In this document: positions 57,001 to 64,000 of the stretch, piece by piece
Layout: every line of letters begins with the position of its first letter
How positions within the stretch are numbered: position 1 is the stretch's first letter
Origin: Nematostella vectensis
Lineage: Eukaryota > Cnidaria > Anthozoa > Actiniaria > Edwardsiidae
DNA: 64,000 bases
Direction: 5' to 3'
NCBI RefSeq assembly: GCF_932526225.1
Contig: NC_064037.1
Location: forward strand, 15,810,601-15,874,600
The notes under the pieces: model-generated
Told to the model about the DNA's origin: nothing
Seen by the model: the letters and a program-made list of their open reading frames with translations, nothing else
Databases searched by the model: none
Position numbers and translations under genes: made by a program

Positions 57001-57329
57001 CTATTCACGTGATTTGCACCTGTTTCCATGTGCTATGACCCCATCCTCTCCTTCATGTGTGGGTTTTATTGACTTTTCTATTCACGTGATTTGCACTTGA
57101 TGCCATGTGCTATGTTTACGGCCCGCCCTCTCGGTCTACCTGCATCACTATATTTATCTACTCACGTGATTTGTACAGATGGCTCGCCGAAAGTGACGTC
57201 GCAGACCCTCGCTACATGGCGCCAATCGCACCCCGTAAGCCCAAATATGGCTCATTCGGGCTTGGAGTCCAAGTTGCCCCAGATGCTGTGACAATGGAGA
57301 AGAAGAAGAGAGAATGGGGGTTTCTGTGA
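51069..57329 (+). CDS. Phytanoyl-CoA dioxygenase-family protein (8 exons, 5' incomplete)
   Basis: The exons are 51069-51199, 51830-52016, 52652-52709, 52786-52849, 53473-53628, 55922-56086, 56534-56593 and 57179-57329. All have GT-AG borders, and the phases (2, 0, 1, 2, 2, 2, 2) close exactly to a TGA, giving 323 residues plus an unseen N-terminus. It is a PhyH-type Fe(II)/2-oxoglutarate oxygenase. Exon 5 has the metal motif H-x-D in GFTGVHVDNVYMSRGT and LLTVWTPFSDVTMEMGSLA. Exon 7 carries the distal histidine (TVHMSSVNATQRVRISCDTR) and the arginine expected to bind 2-oxoglutarate. Exon 4 has FFRKFFGQ...TYKWLR. The substrate is unknown; members of this group hydroxylate lipids or small metabolites. 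Exon 1 as given (RKVRLGTATLLFGSEDLMGL) lacks a start codon. Introns hold a MITE, a SINE-like remnant, a piggyBac-like element and a tandem array. Confidence 0.88.
52951..53178. mobile_element. MITE, TAGCCTCCTC family, copy 3
   Basis: TAGCCTCCTGCTCAGGCGTC with TCGAGTGTTTT at the left, and ATACCTGCAGAGGAGGCTAC at the right, are inverted ends of a 228-bp non-coding element in oxygenase intron 4. The sequence beyond its right end (CAGTAATTGTTGAGTTTGAA) also occurs near copy 2 (50750). Confidence 0.75.
53690..53800 (+). mobile_element. SINE-like remnant with tRNA B-box
   Basis: GGCCTCTCACCTCTGCTGAA and GGGTTTGATTCCTGG resemble the tRNA-derived head of cnidarian SINEs (B-box GGTTTGATTCC, one mismatch to consensus). 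The A-box is weak. It lies in intron 5 of the oxygenase gene. Confidence 0.4.
53973..54975. mobile_element. piggyBac-like non-autonomous element
   Basis: The left end TTAACCCATTGACTCCTGG is mirrored by GGGGTCAATGTGTTAA at about 54960-54975: TTAA on both sides with inverted CCCATTGAC-type ends, the signature of piggyBac elements. Part of the interior (54310-54405) recurs inverted at 7811-7905, and 53973-54100 resembles the reverse complement of 58790-58920. Short minus-strand frames exist (54088-54306, 54426-54839), but no DDE transposase motif is visible. It lies in oxygenase intron 5. Confidence 0.6.
55000..55200. repeat. CATCATCACTGACA microsatellite-like repeat
   Basis: Irregular repeats of ACCATCATCATCACTGACA and related words, in oxygenase intron 5. 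Confidence 0.85.
56620..57180. repeat. ~85-bp tandem repeats flanking the last oxygenase exon
   Basis: About six diverged copies of a unit containing TTCACGTGATTTGCACGTGA, TACCATGTGCTATGACC and TGTGTGGGTCTTATGGACTT fill the last intron. A further partial unit (TTTCACGTGATTTGCACGTG) follows the stop codon at 57330-57375, so the 151-bp terminal exon sits inside the array. Confidence 0.85.
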
Positions 57330-57664
57330 CTTTCACGTGATTTGCACGTGATACCATCATTTGCTATGACCATACTCCGAACGGTTAGACAACTTAGATG
57401 GTTTAGAATTCTATAAGAAGATTTTCAATAAGGACGTTAGCTTTGTATAATTACAGCGGTGTCGGTTAGAGAGATGGAGTTTTTTTTTGGAAGCTAATGA
57501 CCGCTGATACAACTTGGTCGAGTCGAAGGCATAGAAACCGCCTCAGACATCCAGCATACGACTCATATCTGACCAACCGGACAGCTTAGATCAAAACTTG
57601 TTTTTTTGTGAAGGGAGGAAAACCCTCATAGCAAAGACGACAACCGGCTCTGACTCATCTCACG

Positions 57665-58080
57665 TAGGGATCCGGAATCAAACCCAGAACCCAGTGGTGT
57701 GAGGCACCGGCACTACAGAGCGACTGGGAAACCTGTGGTGTGAGGCACAGGCACTACAGAGCGACTGGGAAACCTGTGGTGTGAGGCACAGGCACTACAG
57801 AGCGACTGGGAAACCTGTGGTGTGAGGCACCGGCGCTACAGAGCGACCGGGAAACCTGTGGTGTGAGGCACCGGCGCTACAGAGCGACCGGGAAACCTGT
57901 GGTGAGAGGCACAGGCACTACGGAGCGACCGGGAAACCTGTGGTGAGAGGCACAGGCACTACAGAGCGACCGGGAAACCTGTGGTGAGAGGCACAGGCAC
58001 TACAGAGCGACCGGGAAACCTGTGGTGAGAGGCACCGGCGCTACAGAGCGACGCTCTGCCAACTGTGCCACCTAGGCTCC
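57665..58080 (-). mobile_element. tRNA-derived SINE with expanded internal minisatellite
   Basis: On the minus strand, TGGCACAGTTGG (about 58068-58057) is a perfect Pol III A-box, and GGGTTTGATTCC (about 57681-57670) is a B-box with one mismatch. In a tRNA these lie 30-60 nt apart. Here about 375 nt separate them because a 41-bp unit (GGGAAACCTGTGGTGTGAGG on the plus strand) is repeated about eight times between them. Confidence 0.7.
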
Positions 58081-61000
58081 CCTTGACAGTTGAACGAAGG
58101 CATTGAGATGAGAAGGGGGACATTGGGACGTGGTATCGGCACCGGACAGGGCGTGTTATGCATGATTTTTGCGATTGAAATAAAATACAAAAGCTTAAAC
58201 ATTCTCCGACGTATTTTCAAGAACCAAAGACAGTGTATTCATATGTAAACTGATTTATCAAGAAAATGCTGGCCCTGTACACCTCAAAATCGAACGATTT
58301 GTGTTATGTTACGCCGTTATGGGCACCTGAAAAATGTTTCCAGCTCCTATCTCAGGCCCGTAGTCATGGGAGGGGGGTCATTAACCAATTTAGCGTGGAG
58401 ATATTTTCTCATCTCTCAATTCATCCCCAAACTATACAAATATCGTCACTATGTAAACGACTATGCCCCAGCGGACAAGTAGGAATTTCACGGACCACGT
58501 GACCAAGTTCCACCACATTGAAGGAGCGTGAAAACGCTCCCTGAGCAACCAAAACTCTGTTTATGTCAGTAAGTCGTCCTTAAAAAACAATACTTCGCAA
58601 TTCTCTCGCGTTTTTAACGTTGTACTTTTCTGATCATGCGTTCTATTTTAGGCATTGAAAGGGTTGGTGTGGTTTGATTTTCACACCAATTCATACGGTA
58701 AGCTCATAACTACAATCTAAATATTTATTTTGTTTTTATTACCCTCTTACTAACCGAGAGTGAGGTCATGCCGAGAAATATCCGGGAAACTTCAAGGCAT
58801 ACCGTCTTGGGTCAGCGGTAGCTTAGCTAACTGATATTGTTGGACTTGAAATAGGGGGGTCTGTTTTCAGTCTGTTTTGTTTACAATTTTGCTCAAAAGT
58901 TCCCAGGAATGAAAGGGTTAAAGTTTTTAATAGACCAAGCGAAGGGAAAGCACTAAAAATAAAATAATATTTTTGACTTGACATTTTTTTAAAACCTAGG
59001 TCACTGTGATCACTATTATGTCAATGGACCTATGCGAATCAGTCTGAAGTTTCGTGTTCACTTACATCCTTGCCTCTTGATAAATTCACCATTCCATTTC
59101 AGAGTTGAAAGAACTATTAACTGTTTATTTAGCTCATATTTAACCGTACGGGCAGATAACACGAGCATTTCGCAGGTGATTTTAATAGGACGGGGGTTGA
59201 ATACAAAACTTCGGCATTTTTTGAATTAAAGTCACATAGTTGGTAGTTGGCAGTAAGTACTCCTTTCTGATCATTTAGTTTGCCCCTCTTTATCGCATAA
59301 ATATCTCATGGACTCTAGCAATTGATGCAATTTATGGTTAATCTTTGGCTAGTAGTGTTTGCTATTAGCGTGAAAGCTGTGATTTTCTTTTTTACATAAG
59401 ATAGCGATATTTGAGTAGTTGACTTGATAATTTGATAGTTGATAATTTCCTCCTTGAGATGAATTTGACACATCTTTCCCATTCATATTTAAACTTTTTT
59501 TAGGTATCTGGTCAAAAGAGCGCGACATTCTAGAACATTTTGGGGGCTGTTCTAACAAAGGTAATTGTCTTTATGGGTTGTGTAGTTCCAAAAAATATCC
59601 ATTCCCCCCCATCCCCCCTCCTATTGAGGGGTCTGAGGTATGACCCCCCACCCCTCTGGAATTTCCAACCCCCTAAAAAAAATAAATACAGTAACTGTTA
59701 AGGAAAAAGGGCAGGTTAAATTATATAAAAATAACAGATATTCTTGTAGAATACTAAAGTTATAACAAACCTTCACGTCAATGATTGAATAATTTAATGA
59801 CTGGACGAAATTAACGAAGAAATGTCCTGTCGAATTGATAGAGCAAAGGAACTAAAACACAAAATCACGAACTTCAAACCAAAATTTCCGTCTGTCGTCG
59901 CTTTTACACTGCGCGATGACAAAAAGCGAAAAGCGGAATTCGATTTAGTATTTGCCGAATGTGTTTATTTATACGAGCAAATGAAATTCAAATGTATATT
60001 TGTCAAATAAAACTCGCGTAGACGCCGTGTCCGCAGAAATGCCGTATTCACGCGGCACCGTGTCCGCAGAGCTACCAAACCCCTCTTTTCTTTAGTCCCT
60101 CTCTATAAAGTCCCTATTTTCTTAAGCCCCTTCCTTTCTACCAAGCCCCTATTTCCATAAGCCCCTGCCTTACTAACAAGCTCCTCTTTTCATCCCCCTT
60201 GCTATAGTTCTATAACGTAATGGAACTCACACAACGATGTAAGCGCTGAGTAAGTTGCTTTTTGTTGCTGTTATTTTGCCGCTAAAAGCCTGAGCGCGCG
60301 CTAGTTTGCCGCCAAAACAGTCACGTGGTCTCTTAGCGCAAGGCCTCTATTTGAGAATCGTAATCAATCAAGCTCGCTAATTTATGTGGTTCGTAGTTAG
60401 AGTAAAGGGTTGAAATGTTCTCAAGGAGAAATGAAAATAGTTCGAGTTGATAGGAACGTCGAGCAGTTAGGGTCATACTGTACCTAAAAAATTGGAGGTA
60501 TCAGTTTACCTAATTATTATGCAAAATGGCGGCCATAGCCTCAGCGAGAGAACCACTCAGAAAACGTTCTTCTGTCGGCGGAATAATACTCCTACCCATG
60601 ATTTGTTGCGTTTAATGTATGCTAGAGAAACCCGGACGCTGTATGGAGAATCAGTGCGATCATGGGCGAGAAAATATTTATTTCAAGATTTACGGCCAAG
60701 GTCACTCAAAATTTCTCTCCAATATGTGCCCGATCGATCTGAGAATCGTTGGAATTTTCGTTAGGTCCGGACGGTGTCAGCATAAAAGGGAATACAAAGC
60801 GAACACCTCGTGGGTACCCCATGGGTACCCCGCCATTTAGTTGTTTACGTTTTCGCAAGTGACATGCCGTATCATGGAATCTCACGTTCAGTACCTGAGA
60901 GCGTGTTTGAGGTAACTCGCATACATCAAAGTCGCAGAAGAAAGGTGGCCGACTAAAACAAGCAAGAAGCAGAGTTGTGGTCAACCATTTTTGTCTTGTC

Positions 61001-62994
61001 TTCACTTTTTGGTTGGGGTGCTTTGCTAGAGTTGCGAAGATAATCGTTGAAACTGAAAGGGACTGGCCTAGTGAAGTGAGCACTTGCGTATGAGCTTATT
61101 TATCTGGGATATTTTTTTTCAAGGGGTATGCACTTGGGATACACAACGAGTGGGATATTCAATATTCTGCAGTATGAAGTATGCCATAATAAATCATTGT
61201 ATAACTATTTTATACCATGCTAGATGGCAACTTATTATACGTAAATCCAGTGCACGATGCAAAGTTTGAGTGGATACTGTCAAATAAACAGCAATTTCTG
61301 CATTCTGATTTGCCGTATTTTCTTTGGCTTGGTATAAAGATACATGCCTACATTTAAAGACTTCTGCATGGAAAGGAATCAGAAGTTTAGTGCTTATACA
61401 TTTGTTATCTTTTCTTTTATAATGGTGGAATGTTCATGTAAACTAAGTCAGGCATTGGACAAAGTTTCTGTTCAAAAGAAGAAAGTACATGTGGGTGTAA
61501 TTGTTATTTTCGAAACATTGTCGGGCTAAAATGGGATGCCTGATTTGATATCAAAAATATAATTTTTAATGTTTGAAAATGATTCTGTCTGTTGTCCTAT
61601 ATTTTCTGTAGGGCTTTCATGTCTATACCTCATTCCAATGAACACACCCATACAGAGACAGATCCAGGGGTGGCAATGGGGGTGATTTTCTTCTGAAGAC
61701 ATTTCTCATATAACCGTCACGAAATTTTCCTCATATGTCATGCTTATAATTTTCACCCTCTGCTCATTGCTTTCCTTGTTGGTTTTCTGGCCAATGATGG
61801 TGGCTAGTTTTAATTTCTGGTGCACACTAGCAAAGCACAGCATCACATAATTCCCCCGCTAGAATACGAAAAGTGACTAAGGAACACAAAATACTAGAAA
61901 CAATGCAATCTTAGTATATAACATTCAAAATCATGACATATTTCATTCAAAACCATGATCATTTCTGCTGCTTTACCACACTTAGAGGCCAAAATAATGC
62001 AGTATTGTTGCTAGTTTGCACTAGACTTGTAAAATTTAACAAGATTTTATGAATTTTAGTTAGTTGACATGGTGGCAAATGACATTTCACCAGGAGGGGA
62101 AGTTATACACAAGGAGGGCTTGAACAACAATTTAGTAAAGTACAGAAAACTATTATTCATTGCTTAGCACCTTAAAAGCCCCTTTTATGCTAGAGTACTG
62201 GGATTGTGTCCAAAAAATAAAACCCTCCTAATTATAAATACTGTCACACTTTAAAATCTATAGTAAAAGCTCTGATAATAAAGAATTAAATTATGAAATA
62301 AACTACATTTTGGGGGGATATAAACTAGTGAAGCAAAAAAATATTTTAGTGTCCAGTGGAGTACAATGACTGTGGTCACACAAGTAAACTTGCACCCAGA
62401 ATACTAGGTTGTTCAAGTTTGTGGGAGCATCTACACATTTAAGCCCCCCCCCCCCCCCCCCCTCTCTCTCTTTCGCTTATTTTTTATAAGTACTTCATGT
62501 TTGATACATTCACTGTAGGTCTGTTGCATTTTGATCAAACGTGAAACTATTGAGAAAATTAAAATCCCCGGCTTTATAGTAGACCCCTGGTATGAAGTTG
62601 TTGCCTTGAAGAACAGTCTAAATAACTAAAATACCTCGTGGTTTAGATAGAAACACAAAGGGCATAGTTAGAAGTTCTCTATTTAATTTTGTATCAAGTG
62701 AAACTTTGACAATAGTGTTTTAGTTACTGTACATAGCTTATTACAACGCATTCGCATGGGATTCGCATCAAGTCGACAGTGCTTCCCGGTTCTGTGTTCA
62801 TCGTTTAGCGAACTATAAGTGCGTTGTTTTTCGATATTGAATGTGGCATATCATTTTCAGGGTGTCAAACAGCTTCAAAGAAACGGTTAGGCTGTATATT
62901 CGTACTCCCCTTCGCGCCGCCATTTTGGGTAATCTGCTGTGATTGGATAATTTCTTTATTTACAAAATGCCTCCGATTTTAGTTATGACCCTAA
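58081..62994. other. Intergenic stretch without recognised genes
   Basis: AATAAA at about 58179 may end the oxygenase transcript. 58790-58920 is a piggyBac-like family end (TTCCCAGGAATGAAAGGGTTAA). An open frame at 59822-60010 (62 residues, lysine-rich, no known motif) is not supported by anything else. CAAAATGGCGGCCAT at about 60523 and CGCCGCCATTTT at about 62927 are YY1-like promoter motifs around possible start sites, but no downstream gene can be assembled. Long C tracts lie at 59604-59620 and 62444-62462. Confidence 0.5.
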
Positions 62995-63240
62995 CTGTCG
63001 AGTTAACCTGGTTACTGAACTCAAGGAAAACCAAACTCAGTTCGAGTTTGTGGGCTTCGAGTTATCCGGGTTACTGAACTCAAGGAAAACCAAACTCAGT
63101 TCGAGTTTGTGGATTTCGAGTTATCCGGGTTACTGAACTCAAGGAAAACCAGCTTCAGTTCGAGTTATTGTGGACTTCGAGTTATCCAGGTTACTGGACG
63201 AGTTAACCAAACTCAGTTCGAGTTATTGTGGACAAAAGCC
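62995..63240. repeat. 59-bp tandem repeat, four copies
   Basis: The unit CGAGTTATCCGGGTTACTGA, ACTCAAGGAAAACCA, ACTCAGTTCGAGTTTGTGG repeats about four times, with the last copy shortened. Confidence 0.9.
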
Positions 63241-64000
63241 AAGGTAATCCATACTTATTTGAGTTGAATTTGACTAGTTATTAATTAAAATTCGAGTTAG
63301 CGGATTTACTGATTATTTTGTACCGCAAAATGAAATATTTTAGAATAAGGGTCCCCAAATGGTCTTTGGCGAGCACCCCGTTTCTTATGCGAGACCGAGC
63401 ATTTTTAGGCGGAAAAATTGCGCGAGCGTGCGAGCATTAGCCGAAAAATTTCGCGACCTTTCGTCCAGCGGTAAGGCCGTATTACGTTTTTGGTCGCTAT
63501 TTCTTCCGGTTTTTATTTTTCCTTTTTTTTTTCATTTACTTATCAACTCAAAATTAGGCTTTTTCGCGTGAAGAAAAATGATTCATTCTTAGTGAAGTTA
63601 AAGGGTTTCCCGAACACAGCTTTCGATTTATGGTATGATCGAATGATATCTTTTGCCATTTCCTGTCATCGAAGAGCGCAAAAGTAAAAATAAAGTCACA
63701 CGATTCTAGAGGTTTTTACAGAAAATAATCGAAATAGAAAATAAAAAAGGGACAAATTTTGGACAAGGGGGCGACCAGAAAATACAATGTTTTTTTTTTA
63801 TATGGAACGAATTACAAGCACCAAACTCCGTTAAAAATGCTTAAAATTCCAGTTCGCGACAAAAATATTTATTATGATATATGGCCTGGTATAGGCAATT
63901 TTCTGTGGCGTTATGAATTACCCACCACATTTTGGTTAACCTTGGTTTCATATTGGGTGAATAGGATTTATCCTGGTAAATTGTGCTTGCTATCCTTTCG
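63241..64000. other. Right window end, no gene seen
   Basis: Only short open frames without recognisable domains. Confidence 0.5.

Noticed and set aside
57655-58085. Functional tRNA gene
   Set aside because: A and B boxes are present but no acceptor stem or anticodon arm can form; the internal minisatellite shows it is a SINE derivative.
59822-60010. 62-residue lysine-rich open frame as a gene
   Set aside because: No recognisable motif, splice partners or conserved context; it is too short to support alone.
60523-60620. First exon starting at AAAATGGCGGCC
   Set aside because: Good start and YY1-like context, but the frame ends after 28 codons with no donor and no continuation.

Overview
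The window is eukaryotic, animal DNA and almost certainly from a cnidarian, most likely an anthozoan such as a sea anemone. Its genes have GT-AG introns whose phases close from exon to exon. It carries a HEPN-NACHT-LRR NOD-like receptor and a secreted PAN/Apple-EGF-fibrinogen-like protein, both typical of anthozoans. The mobile load (DIRS, an esterase-bearing CR1-type LINE, many hairpin MITEs, dense minisatellites) points the same way. I cannot fix the species.

Three multi-exon host genes can be assembled. (1) Minus strand, 16263-22670: five exons that close exactly to a 377-aa secreted protein (signal peptide, PAN/Apple, EGF, fibrinogen-like cysteine/GGWT segment, C-terminal domain). (2) Plus strand, 24440-32418: an NLR immune receptor with an N-terminal DZIP3-type HEPN domain, a coiled-coil linker, NACHT and ribonuclease-inhibitor-type LRRs. 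A stop/frameshift at 31250-31256 separates the NACHT part from the LRR part. (3) Plus strand, 51069-57329: a phytanoyl-CoA dioxygenase-family 2-oxoglutarate/Fe(II) oxygenase in eight visible exons, lacking only its extreme N-terminus. A broken fragment of an Asteroid/XPG-like nuclease lies at 5156-5522. A possible small secreted-peptide locus with duplicated last exons lies in 34.7-42.4 kb.

Mobile DNA fills most of the rest. There is a decayed DIRS-type tyrosine-recombinase retrotransposon (about 9983-14078, minus) inside an outer pair of inverted repeats. A nearly intact LINE with both ORFs open (43557-48963, minus) is bracketed by inverted copies of a GATCATTTGCGGGCC minisatellite. A 5'-truncated LINE lies at 3222-4320. 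Several foldback or MITE-like elements can be delimited by their inverted ends (2394-2688, 6902-7240, 17552-19122, 21452-21600, 27021-27206, 28842-29658, 36028-36265, 50400-50615, 52951-53178, 53973-54975). A tRNA-derived SINE lies at 57665-58080. Tandem arrays occur at 1-1320, 25560-26150, 27300-28020, 33400-33900, 39567-39997, 40955-41790, 49020-49560, 56620-57180, 57690-58060 and 62995-63240.

The most striking hidden feature is a complete type I hammerhead ribozyme at 6669-6725 (plus). Every core nucleotide is present, helix III is a loop-less palindrome, and several perfect hairpins lie upstream. This is the form expected of a metazoan retrozyme-like circular-RNA element rather than a protein gene. 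A second, degenerate hammerhead-like motif of the Penelope-element type lies at about 23258-23297 (minus).
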